DNA from: Muscardinus avellanarius
Taxonomy: Eukaryota; Chordata; Mammalia; Rodentia; Gliridae
Length of the DNA: 64,000 bases
Assembly: GCA_963383645.1 (NCBI GenBank)
Contig: OY726569.1
Span: forward strand, 24,969,054-25,033,053
Direction: 5' to 3'
The notes under the pieces were generated by a model that worked only from the letters and a program-made list of their open reading frames with translations, was not told the DNA's origin and did not search any database. A program made the position numbers and the translations under genes. Positions 44,769 through 56,670 of this stretch are shown piece by piece. The number at the start of each line of letters is the position of its first letter. Position 1 is the stretch's first letter.

Positions 44769-46070
44769 AAAAGAATAGTTAAATGTAAATGGCCTCAACT
44801 CCCCAATAAAAAGACATAAAGTGGCAAAATGGATCAAAAACCAGAATCCATCTATATGCTGCTTGCAAGAAACATACCTTACAAGTAAAGACAGAAACAA
44901 ACTTAAGCTGCAGTAAGGTAATCCATGCCAATGGAACTCGAAGACAAGCAGGAGTAGCAACTATGATATCAGGGAAGTTAGACTTCAAGCCCAAGCTTAT
45001 TAGAAGAGACAAAGAAGTCATATTTTATCAGTAAAAGGAACAATCCAGCATGAGGAAATAACAATAATCAACATTTATGCCCCAAACTTAGGTGCAGCTA
45101 CTTTCATAAAACCAGCTCTTTATGATAATAAGTCACATATAAATCCTAATACAATAATACTGGAAGACTTCAACACACCTTTCACACCATTAGCTCAATC
45201 TTCTAGACAAAAGGTCAGTAAAGATGCCTCAGACCTAAAGAACACCATTAATCAAATGGACCTGTTGGACACATATAGAATATTTCACCCAACTACAGCG
45301 GAGTTCACATTTTTCTCAGCTGCTCACAGAACCTACTCCAAAATAGATCTCATCCTGGACCACAGAGTGAGCACTAGCAAATTCAAAACATGTGACATAC
45401 TTCCTTGTGTCTTTTCAGACCATAATAAAATGAAATTAGAAATCAACTATAAAAAGACTCAGAGAAACCACATGCACATGTAGAGACTGAACACCATATT
45501 TCTAAATGAAGAATGGGTCATAGAAGTAAGGGGTGAAATCAAGAAATTTCTAAAAACATGAAAATAGAGATACAACATATCAAAACTTCTGGGACACACT
45601 GAAGGCAGTATTAAGAGGAAAATATATAGGGTGTGTTCATTTCGAGTCACCCCCCCCATGCCATTTTGGCATGGGGCTGTATTTCTATTTTCTGTATTTC
45701 TATCTTTCTAATAAACTTCTTTAAATCTTCAGAAAAAAAGAGAAAAATATATAGCACTGAATGCTCACATAAGAAAACAGAAAATCATCAAATAACTTAA
45801 TGACACACCTCAAAGCCCTTAAAAAACAGGAACAATCTAACCCCAAACCCAGTAGAAGACAGGAAATTGTTAAAATCAGAATGGAAATAAGCGAAGTAAA
45901 GAACAAAAAAAAATACAGAAATCAACAAAACCAAAAGCTGGTTCCTCAAAATAATTAACAAGATAGATAAACCACTAGCCAATTTAACTAAAAAAAAAAA
46001 GAGAACCCAAATTTTGAAGAGATGAAAAAGGAGATATCACAACTGATAGTGCAGAAATCTGGAGGATTAT
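44769..46070 (+). mobile_element. L1 fragment: ORF2 endonuclease region and beyond, plus strand
   Basis: From 'aaatggcctcaactccccaa' through the endonuclease domain (open stretch 45256-45483 with TYRIFHPTTAEFTFFSAAH and FSDHNKMKLEIN) towards the reverse-transcriptase domain. It has stops in all frames elsewhere, and both ends are truncated. A small cassette is inserted at 45630. Confidence 0.9.
45630..45737 (+). mobile_element. 108-bp retrotransposed cassette inside L1
   Basis: Bounded by 17-bp duplications: 'aagaggaaaatatatag' at 45613-45629 and 'aagagaaaaatatatag' at 45738-45754 (one mismatch). The insert has a C-run, a perfect 10-bp hairpin (ccccatgcca / tggcatgggg around ttt, 45654-45676), AATAAA near 45709 and a short A-tail. 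This is the anatomy of the 3' end of a polyadenylated transcript inserted by L1 machinery. The source RNA is not recognised. Confidence 0.75.
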
Positions 46071-46104
46071 CAGTTTCAATATTTTGAAATGTGAACAGTT
46101 TTGT

Positions 46105-46278
46105 TTATTTTTTTATTTTATTTTGTACTGGGGATAGGGGTGCTCTAACTCTAAGCTACACCTCTATCTAGCCTCTACCCCATATTTTGAAACAGGGTCT
46201 CACTATATGGCCTTACAATCCTCCTGCCCCAGCCTCCCAAATCCTGGATTACAGTCATGTGCCACCACGCCCAGCTTT
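46105..46278 (-). repeat. SINE, minus strand
   Basis: Complement of a diverged tail ('gtactggggataggggtgct') and head ('catgtgccaccacgcccagc'). Confidence 0.8.
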
Positions 46279-46690
46279 GAATAGTTCTAATATCCCTGAA
46301 AATCCTGTGTCCTTTCTGTACATCCCTCCTTCCCCACTAACAACTGGCAACCATAATTATTCTGTTGTCTCCATAGTTTTTCCTCATTAAGAATGCTACA
46401 TAATTGGAATCATATAGTAAGTAATCTTTTCATATTAGCTTCTTTTACTTAGTGATTATATAGGATCCTCCATTTCTTTTTATGGCTTGACAGCTCATTT
46501 CTTTTTAGCACTGAACAACATTTAATTGTTTGGATATGTTTATTCATCCACTAACCTACAGAAGACATCTTGGTTGGTTCTAACTATTAGCAATTATGAA
46601 TAAAGCTGCCATAAACATCAATACTGAGTTTTTAGTACAAATGCACATGTTAATTAGCTGAATTTAGCCATTCCAAAATATATACATATT
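46279..46690 (-). mobile_element. Old L1 (L1M-type) 3' end, minus strand
   Basis: 'ctccatagtttttcctcatt', 'attggaatcatatagtaagt' and 'aattatgaataaagctgcca' follow the 3' end of an old mammalian L1, clearly a different lineage from the other L1 tails here. Confidence 0.7.
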
Positions 46691-46769
46691 TTAAAACATT
46701 ATGCTGTTTACCATAAATATGTATAATTTATTTGGTTATTTAAAAAGTTAAATAAAAATTAAGACATTT

Positions 46770-47050
46770 ACAGAAAAATGAATGAAACTTGGGAAGCAAA
46801 ATAAGCCAAACGCAGAAAGTAAGGTCATGTGTTTTCTCTTATATATGAAAGCTATAGAAAAAAAAAGAAAAGAAAGGAGAATCTCATGAAAATAGAAGGA
46901 ATATCAGTAAAGTAATGAAAGGACACAAGGAGGAAAGGATGTAGGGAAGTACTGGGGAATAAAATTGACCAAATTATGTATATACATGTACAAATACATA
47001 ACAACAAATCTAACTATTATTTATAACAATAATGTATCAATAAAAAGAAA
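46770..47050 (+). mobile_element. L1 3' end, plus strand
   Basis: End of ORF2 to 3' UTR, with 'caaaataagccaaacgcaga' and the terminal 'aataatgtatcaataaaaag'. Confidence 0.75.
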
Positions 47051-47289
47051 ACAAGAAATATAAAAATAAAATTAAAAAGTGAAATAAAAAAGAAATTTTA
47101 AAATCTATTAGTTTCCACAAAAAGGAAGCACTTATAATAATGCTTACCTCACAAAATTTTATATGGATTAAGTTAGTTACAATATGTGAAAGTGTCCAGC
47201 ACATGTTAAGCATTCTCATCAACAAAATGTTGAATTTAATTTAATTTATTTTATTTTATGCATATATTTCTCATTTTGATGTGCACTTC

Positions 47290-47490
47290 TTTTTTGTGGT
47301 ACTGGGGATGGAACCCAGAGGCTAACTCTGAGCTACACCCCCAGCCTGATTTTTTATTCTTTATTTTGAAACAGGGTCTCACTGAGTTGCAAAGGGCCTC
47401 AATGAGTAGCTAAGGCTATCCACAAACCCAGATCCTCCTGTGTCAGCCTCCAAAATGCTGGGATTACAAGCAGGCACCACCACACCCAGG
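47290..47490 (-). repeat. B1-dID-type SINE, minus strand
   Basis: Complement of the tail 'ggtactggggatggaaccca', the middle with 'gcaaagggcctcaatgagta' and the head. Confidence 0.9.
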
Positions 47491-47539
47491 TTGAATTTAA
47501 TTTTAAATCATTGTCTCTTTTAAAAATTCCTTAGATACC

Positions 47540-47715
47540 CAGGCTTGGTGGTACCCATCTGTAATTCTAGTACTTGAGAGGCTAAGACAAGAGGATCACA
47601 AGTTCAAGGTCAGCCTCAGCAACTTAGACCATATTTACAAATATAAAAGCTTGGGGGAGAGCTCAGAGGTAGAATGCTCCTGGGTTCGATCATCAGTACC
47701 ACATACCAAAAAAAA
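47540..47715 (+). repeat. SINE, middle shortened
   Basis: Head 'ccaggcttggtggtacccat', short middle, tail 'gggttcgatcatcagtacca'. Confidence 0.85.
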
Positions 47716-48225
47716 AAAAATTCTGCAGAAGAATGTACTAAGTTTCAAGTGATGTGGCCAATTCTATGATTATCTTGCATCTCATTAATTATACAAATGC
47801 TTTTTTTAACAGCAAATTCTGAATATTTCTTCTTTAGATTTGGAAGGTCACTCAGATGGGCATGACTTACCTTCTTGCCCCTATAGCATTAGAATAGTTT
47901 GTGTTGTTATCTTTACTTTCTCATCCAGTTGAAGTACACTATACTTAATTTACATATTCACTTTATGGTTTAAAATAAATCACAGATCTCAAATATCCAG
48001 AGATGAATATCTGATTCTTCATCTTCTAATCTTACTCCAGCCATAGCTTCCCCATCTTAACTGAGGGCAACTATATCCTTCTAATTTCTCAGACATCACT
48101 GACTCGTGTCATTCTATCACACCTCCTATCTAATCTGTCAAAAAGTTCTGTGAGCTCTACCTTCACCAAAGATCCAGAGTATGGACTCATTTTTCCATAT
48201 CTCCACCACCACTAATTCCACTAGG

Positions 48226-48228
<3 letters not shown>
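47716..48228. other. Intergenic, no gene seen
   Basis: No recognised element. Confidence 0.45.
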
Positions 48229-48267
<39 letters not shown>

Positions 48268-48268
48268 T
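48229..48268. repeat. (ATT)n microsatellite
   Basis: Thirteen ATT units at the tail of a minus-strand SINE. Confidence 0.95.
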
Positions 48269-48468
48269 AGATGGTACTGGGGGTGGAACCCAGCAGCTTT
48301 CTACCTTTGGGTTATACTCCCAGACCTATTTTTTTTTTATGGAAATAGGGTCTCACTAAGTTGCTGAGAGCCTCACTAAGCTGAAGCTGGCTTCGAACCT
48401 GTGTGATCCTCCTGTCTCATCCTCCCAAGCGCTGGGATTATAAACGTGCGCCACCACCCGGGCTCCAC
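48269..48468 (-). repeat. B1-dID-type SINE, minus strand
   Basis: Complement of the tail 'ggtactgggggtggaaccca', middle 'ctcactaagttgctgagagc' and head 'aaacgtgcgccaccacccgg'. Confidence 0.9.
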
Positions 48469-49014
48469 TAGGATTATGTAACAGCATTTTTCTTAATATG
48501 TTCTGCTTCTATTTTTCCCAACTAAAGTCCATTTCCCACACTGCACCAAAAGTGATCCTTTAAAAATGTAAGTCAGATTTTTGTCCCTCAAGAGCCTCCA
48601 TTGATTTCTAGTTCTCTCAAAGAAAAAGTCCAAGTCATTATAAAAATGTTCACATCCCTCTCACCCAGGACTTTTTGTTACTTCTCTGATCACCTCTCAC
48701 TTCTCTCTCATTTACTCTGCCTCTAGCCATGCTGGCTTCCTGACATTTCCTCAAGAGTACTAGCATAAGCCCGCCTTAGAATCTTTTTTCTAGATGTTTC
48801 CTCTGTGTATGTAGAGTACAAAAAAGTTGTTAACTTTCACCTATCCAATAGGTCACCTCCCAGGGATTACTAGAAGGGTAATTACTAGAAGGAGTGGAAG
48901 GAGCAGAAAAAAGTGGATGGACATGAGCAACACACAATATATGTATGGAAATTTTTCAGTGAATCCCAATATGTAATCTTTGCATATAATGATAATTTTT
49001 AAAAATTAAATCTA
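48469..49014. other. Intergenic, with a possible L1 3' scrap near 48880-48995
   Basis: No gene seen. The right end resembles a weak L1 terminus ('aatcccaatatgtaatcttt'). Confidence 0.4.
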
Positions 49015-49222
49015 GGCCAGGCGTGGTGGTGCACACTTGTAATCCCAGTGCTTGGGAGGCTTAGACAGGAAGATCACACAGGTTCGAAGCCAGCCTCAGC
49101 TACTGAGTGAGGCTCTCAGCAACTTAGTGAGACCCTGTTTCCAAATAAAATATAAAATAGATCTGGGAGTATAGCCAGGAGGTAGAAAGCCTCTGGGTTC
49201 TACCCCCAGTACCACAAAAAAT
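49015..49222 (+). repeat. B1-dID-type SINE
   Basis: Well preserved: head 'gccaggcgtggtggtgcaca', middle 'cagctactgagtgaggctct' plus 'agcaacttagtgagaccctg', and tail 'agcctctgggttctaccccc'. It serves as a local reference for the standard tail. Confidence 0.92.
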
Positions 49223-50785
49223 GTATATAAAATAAAAAATAAATCTAAAAAAAGTCTTCTTAATGAAGACTACACTGACCATCCTATTTAAGACCAAGAT
49301 TAGTGTGAAGAGTCCTCAGAAGACTGAAAATGAAACTACCATAAAATCCAGCAATACCACTCCAAATTATGGTAAAAAAATAAATAAAATAAAATACATT
49401 TTCACTTAATTAGAGAACGAGGCTCAAAATTGCATGCCAGATGGGCAGAGTGTCAACTCATACAGTAGAATCCTTGATCCGATTCTAGAAAAGGTTTATC
49501 AGGTGTTTGAAATAAACTCAACAAAGAAAGGGTCCTTGGGGTAATGTCCATCCAGCTGAAGGAATCTCAGCAGAGATTCCCTGCTTTAGGGAACTTGGCT
49601 TTGGTCCAGCAATACTTTCACCAGGGACAAGTGGAGAATCCAAGCTTTTATTATTATCACTGCTGAGTGGGGCATGGGCCACAACTTCTCAAACCAGAAA
49701 AAAAATCCCCAAATGCATTCAAAGTGCAAGCACAAGGGACAGAACTCTGAGATCGAGGTGAAATTAAGAAAAAGGAAAAGGCTTATATGCAGACATTGTT
49801 CCCTATTCCCAGTCAGTGCCTGAACCAGCTCCTTCAACCAAGGACAGAGGGACACTCACATTTCATAAATGTGGGACATAGAAAATGTGTGTTATATTTT
49901 TGGTGAGGAAATGTGAGTTAAAGAAAGTACCTTTCTGCCTTAGAGTTCCTTGCTTTAAAAAAAATCATTAATTCCCATAATAATAATTTCATTCCCATAA
50001 TGATTTCAGATTGCATCGATTTGAAAGGCAAAATAATTAAAAGATAATCATCATATTGCCTTCACTTAATCCTTTCTTCTATTGCCACAATTTTTAGGGG
50101 CTTTATTCCACACTTTAGCTTTCTACTTAAAATAAGATTTACTAAATAAAAGTGAACTCAAATTTAAACTAATGCTATTTTTTTCCTTACAGAGAAGAAA
50201 AACAGACTTGAGGATAAGATATGATTCCTTCTGATGAGAGAGGAGCAACAATACATGTCTTTTCCAGAAAATAATTGTGATCACTCATCATAATATTGAA
50301 TTCCAACTTTGAAAGTGGACTTCTAATCCCTGCTTATGTTTATGAAATGGTATCCACCACCCAAAAGTAAAATACAGCCTTTAGGATGCCTTCTTGGGAT
50401 TTTCCTCAGCCTGGCTGGCACAGAAGCTAAATTCATTAGCTTTAAATACAAGTAGCAAAGGAAGGGGGTGATATACTATGTGGTAAGTCAAATATGACAC
50501 AGATAGGGGGCTTCCTGACACCTTGGGACATCACAGAAATGAAGAAGATCACAAACAGTGCCCAGGGAAGGTAGAAGATCCAGAAAAGTAAGTACCTCTG
50601 AATCAGCATTTTATCATAATTTTTCAGATTATCAAAATAATATATGTTGCTTGTAGAAATCTTGAGAAATATAAGCACTTATAAATAAGAAAATTATAAC
50701 TGCTTATCTGATTGGCAACACTATACTATTGTTAAAGTTTGGGAGGGTTGTTTGTTTTGCTTTGTTTTTTGTTTGTTTTGTTTTG
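49223..50785. other. Intergenic, about 1.5 kb, no gene called
   Basis: Two minus-strand frames (49586-49855 and 50442-50678) are open but match no family that I know and have no context support. Confidence 0.4.
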
Positions 50786-50829
50786 CTTTTGTGGTACTGG
50801 GAATTAAATGCAGGGTATTTCTCCTCCAG

Positions 50830-50884
<55 letters not shown>

Positions 50885-51030
50885 GCGTGCGTGTGTGTGT
50901 GTGTGTGTTTTGAAACAGGGTATGTCTAGGTTACTAAAAGTCTCACTAATTACTGAGGCTGTCCTTGAACCTTCTATCTCAGACTCCCAATTACTGGAAT
51001 TAGTCATGCACCACCATCCCCAATTCTACT
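50786..51030 (-). repeat. SINE, minus strand, with (GT)n inside
   Basis: Tail complement 'ggtactgggaattaaatgca' and a damaged head around a GT array at 50831-50908. The array contains a 'gcttgcgtgcgtg' interruption. Confidence 0.8.
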
Positions 51031-51762
51031 AAAATTCTATTTTTACAGCATCTTTTTCATTTGTACCATTTACTTTTTCTAAAGAAGCATAACATAAAAA
51101 CCTACATGATTTTTGCTTTGCAAAGAGCTCTATAAAATACTATACAGACCTTTGCTACTCAAAGAATCAATACCACCTTATTGTATATTAGAGTGCCAGC
51201 CCCATTCTTTCCTTCTGAGTCAAAATCTGTATGTGAACATTCTCCCCAGAAAATTCTGTGCTTCTATGATGAACTTACTATCCATTTTTCTACTTTGATT
51301 TCTATTCATTGGCTATAAACTTTTTTAAAGTTTCACTTGTTTCTAAATTGCCTGCCAGGAAAGAAAATTGTTTTTAAGTTTATACTTCCTCTAGTGGTTT
51401 TCGGTTATTTCAGTGCACTGTCACCAGCACTGATTGTTCATGTCGTGTTATCTATTCATCTTTGCTCATTTAAAACCAAAAAGAAAGTTTTATTTTTCAT
51501 GTTTAAATTAACAGCCTTCTTCTAGAAATATGGAGTTTATTTATATTTCATAATGAACACTAGAATTTTACTTCTTATAATTCTCCTTAATTTTATTTAA
51601 AATTAATAATATTTCTGATTTTAAAGACATTTCACCATACTGGCATACAAATATAGAAAACCCTAAAGAACATAGTACTCTCAGCAAACTTTTATTGAAT
51701 TTTTAAATAGTTTAGGCCAATAACAGCTACAAAGCAGAAAGTAATTTAAAACATAAGCCTAA
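51031..51762. other. Intergenic, no gene seen
   Basis: AT-rich, with no recognised element. Confidence 0.45.
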
Positions 51763-51988
51763 CGCCGGATGTGGTGGCACACTCTTGTAACCCCGCGCTT
51801 GGGAGGCAGAGACAGGAGGATCGCGCAGGTTCAAAGCCAACCTTGCTGGCTTAAGAGACCCTATTTCCAAATAAAAAAATATAAAAATAGGTCTGGCAAT
51901 ATAGCCCGGAGGTAGAAGGGTTCCATCCCCAATGCAGAGACAGGTAAAATAAATAAATACATAAATACATAAATACATAAATAAATAA
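51763..51988 (+). repeat. SINE of the short-middle lineage, with (AAAT/ACAT)n tail
   Basis: Shares 'gctggcttaagagaccct' with the altered-tail copies. The tail is rearranged ('gtagaagggttccatccc') and followed by AAAT/ACAT units. Confidence 0.85.
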
Positions 51989-52079
51989 CATAAGCCTAAA
52001 AAGCACCTATCTCATAATTATTCAATAACTAATAGCAAAGAAGACAGTAATTAAAATAAATAAAATTTTGTAATTTGCT

Positions 52080-52340
52080 GAAATGGGAAATGGATGGAAA
52101 TGGAGAACATTATACTAAGTGAGATTAGTCAGTTGCAAAAAGTAAAAAAATCAGATGTTCTCCCTAATATATGGAAGCTAGGGAGAAAGAGAGTCACAGG
52201 AAGAACTCTAGACAAGGAAGGAGAAACCACAACTGAGCAAATGAAGCGACCTAACTGAGGGGATGAGAGGGAGGAAGAGGGACATTCCCTAATGCACATG
52301 ATGTACATTCATAAACATACTAAAGTCTTAAATTTTGCCC
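52080..52340 (+). mobile_element. L1 3' end, plus strand
   Basis: ORF2 end and 3' UTR ('aacattatactaagtgagat', then 'acattccctaatgcacatga'). Confidence 0.75.
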
Positions 52341-52733
52341 GTTAGATACATTATTACTAAAACTAAATAAGGCAGGTAGTATTGTAGACAGTTTTTAAAT
52401 TTCCCAAGAACACATCCCAAGTCACTTTATCATCTTAGAAGTAACTTCAAGGGAAAAATATACAGAGATAGACAGAAATAGAGACATAGACTAGTAAAAC
52501 AAATAAACAAAAAAGAATGGACTAATCTAAGAAAATTAGTTTTTCATTGGATTGAGATACAATGAAAAGATCTTTCAAAGTTAGAAGATGGACAGCTCTG
52601 AAGGACAATCTCTGCTCCAGAGAAGGACAAAGGAACAGGTAAAAGAGAAATGATATGACAGTGAAGTAAAGCTCCATTAGTTTAGGGTTATTTTTGTTTT
52701 GTTTTCTTTCTTTTTTTCTTTTTCTTTTTTTCT
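52341..52733. other. Intergenic, no gene seen
   Basis: Pyrimidine-rich at its right end next to a GT/GC repeat. Confidence 0.45.
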
Positions 52734-52785
52734 GGTGTGTGCGTGTGTGTGCGCGCGCGCGCATGCGTGCATGCATGCACATATT
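52734..52785. repeat. (GT)n(GC)n(CATG)n microsatellite
   Basis: Alternating purine-pyrimidine throughout ('gtgtgtgcgcgcgcgcgc' then 'atgcgtgcatgcatgc'), a strong Z-DNA-type composition. Confidence 0.9.
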
Positions 52786-52945
52786 TCTCGTGATTGAACC
52801 CAGAAGCATTTTGCCTCCAAGGTACACCACCAGCCCTTTTATATATTTTATTTTGAAACAGGATCTCACCAAGTTGCTGAGGCTGGCCTCAAACCTGTGA
52901 TCCTCCTGTCTTGGCCTCCCAAGTACTGGGATTACAAGGTGTGCT
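52786..52945 (-). repeat. SINE, minus strand
   Basis: Complement of the tail 'gtgattgaacccagaagcat' and head 'ctcccaagtactgggattac'. Confidence 0.85.
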
Positions 52946-53257
52946 CAGTTGTTTAAAAGATATCAGTTCTTTGATCTAAATAAATTATACTCCGGGGTGC
53001 TGAGAAAATTTACAGAAGTAGGTTTAAAATTATTGGTTACTATAAAGAATCCTAAATAATGAAATATTTTGTAAAAAAAAAAAAAAGAGCAAAGCAGCAG
53101 TTTTTAATGCCATAAAGTTGTTGTCTAAAAGTTGCCTCTTTGATCAGTCATTGTCTAATAGTACAGGCCAGAATGTATTCCACAGACAGACCATCTTTCA
53201 TCAGCTTCATACCATCATTTTAGCTTAGCCATGTATAAACCATTATTGAGAGTATTT
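52946..53257. other. No recognisable feature
   Basis: Short unique spacer. Confidence 0.4.
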
Positions 53258-53443
53258 ATGGTGCTGGGGATGGGACGCAGGGGCATTCTACCTCAGAGCT
53301 ACACCCCCAGCCTGATTTTTTTATTCTTTATTTTGAAACAAGGTCTCACTGTTGCACAGGGCCTAAGTAGCTGAGGCTGTCCTTGAACCTCAATCCTCCC
53401 TCTGGTCTCAGCCTCCAAATGCTGGGATTACAAGCGTGCGCCC
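53258..53443 (-). repeat. B1-dID-type SINE, minus strand
   Basis: Complement of the tail 'ggtgctggggatgggacgca' through to the head 'gattacaagcgtgcgcccat'. Confidence 0.88.
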
Positions 53444-54732
53444 ATCTCTATTGATAGTATTTAGAAGTTAACATAAAAAAGGTTTTAAGTGAATTGAAAA
53501 ACACATTTTCTCATGCTCTATATAATACTTTAATCAAAGACAGGTGAAGCACAAAAAATATTTATCAAATTTATAGACAATAAATTTTTTTAAAGTTAAT
53601 ATTTTGAAAACCTAAAAAAGGTCTGAATAGACTGAAATATCTTGTGAAATTCATTAACTTCTTTCACATCATAAACTTAACAACACAAGTATCCGATGGG
53701 GCTAGTTTGTTGAAAAAGTTCTTTTGAACAAGTTCTCAGGGGTTTGGGAAAATGTAAATTCAATAAAAATCAGAAGTATAAAGAAAACTCATGGCAACTA
53801 AGGTCTGCATGAGTTTCCAAGAGCAAAAACGTTCTTAGTGCCTCTGTGCTCTGTGTCAGCCTCACAGCAGTCCATTCTAACATTCGCGGGAAAATCCCAA
53901 GCAAGAAAAAGAAAGAAACCAAGGCAAAAAATAAATAAATAAATAAACCACACGTAGAAACGTCATGTTCATTGAAGAGAGCAAGAGTGCTTAGTGCAAA
54001 CAGAGAAGATTCAAGAACAGGAGAGCTTTCCTCAAATATTTATAAGTGCTGATGTATAGATTATTTGGAACATCTGTCTAGCTGCCCTTCCAAAGAAGAA
54101 ATTGCCTCCTTCAAAGGCCCTTGGGATCACAAGCAGCTGTTGCCCAGTGCCGAAGACAATCACTGCCCAGCACCTATCAGCATGTCGTTTCCTATATAAT
54201 GCCAACAACGATGGGATCACAGCTTACAGCCCTCATCACCTAAAGGGAAGAGTTGGTGCTTGTTCAGTCATGTAGCCAGAAAAACCCAAAGGTTCAGTTG
54301 TCCCTCTCAGAATGTAATGTCCTAGATTTCTGTGTGCCATTGTGATTATAATAGGTAAAAGGGCCCCGCATGCCTGTGACTAACCTGTGTCAATGAGTTC
54401 CCCCTGCAAAGGCTGCTTCTATAGATCTGGTGTATGAGCCATCTAGTCATGGGCCCCTGTATACATGATAACAGAGAAAAGGAAAATTGCTAAAATATTC
54501 ACAAATGTTAGGGGTAAAATTCATGCATGAGTTTATTGAATTTTTTTCCTAGAGAACTGATGTTGTGAAGAAAAGGTGAATAGAGCCTTTGACCTCTGAG
54601 CTTATAAAATGGAGAGACAGGAAGAAGGTAGTTAGACCATACTCCAAACTTCTTCTGAGTTAAACTTTGGCCTTGATGGAGGCCTACAATGTAGGTAAAC
54701 TTCCCTCAATTCCCCTGAATTAAAAAAAATGG
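53444..54732. other. Intergenic, about 1.3 kb without a recognised feature
   Basis: No credible coding region. A short AAAT run lies at 53930-53948. Confidence 0.45.
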
Positions 54733-54921
54733 GCCGGACGTGGTGGTGCACGCTTGTAATCCCCGAGCTTGGGAGGCAGAGACAGGAGGATCACGCAGGT
54801 TCGAAGCCAGCCACGCTGGCTTAAGAGACCCTGTTTCTAAATAAAAAAGTATAAAATAGGTCTGGGAGTGTAGCCCGGAGGTAGAAGGACTTCCAGGAAC
54901 CCCAGTACCACAAAAAAAATG
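54733..54921 (+). repeat. Altered-tail SINE (best-preserved copy)
   Basis: Head 'gccggacgtggtggtgcacg', middle 'gctggcttaagagaccctg', tail 'gtgtagcccggaggtagaag' then 'gacttccaggaaccccagta'. Confidence 0.9.
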
Positions 54922-55950
54922 GTCCAATTTTCTCCAGATCTGACTAAAGGACTACAGAACAAAGAGAGAAAAAAGTTTGCATCAAAATGCAACTTCCATG
55001 AGGCTGCCTGTTTTGAAATGGGAGTTTTTGGTGTATTGATTTATTAGGGTGGTTTAGGATCATTTGATACTCTGTTATACAGGAAGCCTGCAGAGGAGCA
55101 AGGTGAGCAGGATACAGTGTGGAAAGGAATCACCCAGGAAGTTGTGCAGATGGAAACCTATGTGGCCTTAATACAAACCACAGCTATAGCCATAGGAAAT
55201 GATCTTATCACTTGAGACTGCTAGCCTGTTCCTGCTAGGGAATATAGCATGTAAGGAAGAAAATGGTAAGTCTTATGTGTTGGTGGACAAAAAACAATTT
55301 TAAGGAAGCTTATTAGAAAATTGAACCTTTGCTGTGGTTCAAAGAGCCCGGAAGCATTCTCCTATTCATTCATATGTGAACACAAACACAGTCTATCATG
55401 TGGCTAAAATTTCACAGGCAAAGCAATTCTTCAGCATTTTAAAATCAGTTTAATTTATAAAACAAACAAGGAAGTATAACATCCCACCCAATCAATCCTG
55501 AACAGTCTATAATAGTTCATATTTCTTTAGCATTTTACAACCTCTAAACCACTTTTGCATATATTATTTTATGCAAGTCTCATGTCTGCCTTGCTGTGTA
55601 TGTGTTTACTCACATTTTACAGAGAAACTAATGTAGACAAGACAGTAAGTCCTTTCCTGAGGAAGCAGAGCTTATGAAGTGTCAGAGCCAGAATTCAAGC
55701 CCAGATCTGCAGCGTCTCGAAAGCCCCTGCTGTGCTATACTGGCAGATCTCAAACCAGGCTGCAGCTGTACCTTCCAAAGGCTTCCTTCATGTAACTCTG
55801 ATAATACGAAAGTCAGGAACCCATGTGTCTGTACCCTACAAATAGAGAAGAGATACTGATAATGGCCCAGAGTGTGTATGTACATGTGTGTGTCTCCTCT
55901 TTTGTTTGTTTAGGGTTGTTGTTGTTGATGATGTTGTTGTTATTGTTGTT
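54922..55950. other. Intergenic, about 1 kb without a recognised feature
   Basis: No credible coding region or named repeat. Confidence 0.45.
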
Positions 55951-56335
55951 GTTACTGGGAATCGAACACAGGGGCATTTTACCCCTGAGCTACATCCCCA
56001 GGTCTATTTTTTATTTATTTATTTATTTATTTTGGTGGTACTGGGCTTCCTGGAAACTCTTCTACCTCCGGGCTACCCTACCAGAGCTATTTTTTATATT
56101 TTTATTTGGAAACAGGGTCTCTTAAGCCAGCGAGGCTGGCATCAAACCTGCGCGATCCTCCTATCTCCGCCTCCCAAGTGTGGGAATTACAAGCGTGCGC
56201 CACCACGCCTGGCTTGTTTTTTATTTTGAAATAATGTCTCACTAAATTGATGAGGCTGGCCTCTAACCTGCGATCCTCCTACCTCAGTTTCCCAAGTACT
56301 GGGATTATAGGCAAATGCTACCACGCTTGGCTTTA
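55951..56335 (-). repeat. Nested SINEs: altered-tail copy inserted in a standard copy, minus strand
   Basis: Outer SINE: tail at 55951-56010 ('gggaatcgaacacaggggca') and head at 56216-56335 ('gcaaatgctaccacgcttgg'). Inner altered-tail SINE: 56031-56215, with 'gggcttcctggaaactcttc' and a head ending 'gcgccaccacgcctggct'. The order shows that the altered-tail copy inserted later. Confidence 0.9.
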
Positions 56336-56364
56336 AGTGGTCTCAATATAGCTAGATTGTGCTA

Positions 56365-56670
56365 GGGTGGTGGCCACACTTATGATCCCAGCATTCGGGA
56401 GGCGGAGACCAGAGGATCACGGTTTGTGGACAGCCTCAGCTAATTATCGAGGCCCTTCGCAACTCAGTGAGACCCTGTTTCAAAAAAATAAAAAAATAAA
56501 AACAGAATAAAAAATGAGGCTGGGGTGTAGCTCAGAGGTACAATGCCCCTGGCTTCCATCCCCAGTACTGCAAAAAATTAAATAAAGACTAAAAAATAGG
56601 GCTGGGGGTGTAGCTTAGAGGTACAATACCCCTGGGGTCCATACCCGGTAGTGCAAAAAATTATATATAT
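56365..56670 (+). repeat. SINE with a doubled ID-like tail
   Basis: Head and middle at 56365-56515, first tail ending 'tccatccccagtactgcaaa', a short A-rich linker, then a second tail 56595-56660 with 'gtgtagcttagaggtacaat'. Both tails share the unusual 'gaggtacaat' variant, so the second is probably a tandem copy. Confidence 0.85.

Noticed and set aside
49015..49222. tRNA gene (box-B-like motif in many SINE tails)
   Set aside because: The tails have decayed tRNA ancestry, lack a complete cloverleaf and occur in dozens of copies. They are SINEs.
50442..50678. 78-codon minus-strand frame with a hydrophobic stretch, possible exon
   Set aside because: No recognisable family, no splice-site support that I could establish, and a length expected by chance in AT-rich DNA.
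54032..54220. 62-codon minus-strand frame in repeat-poor DNA
   Set aside because: No family features, no context, and within chance length.
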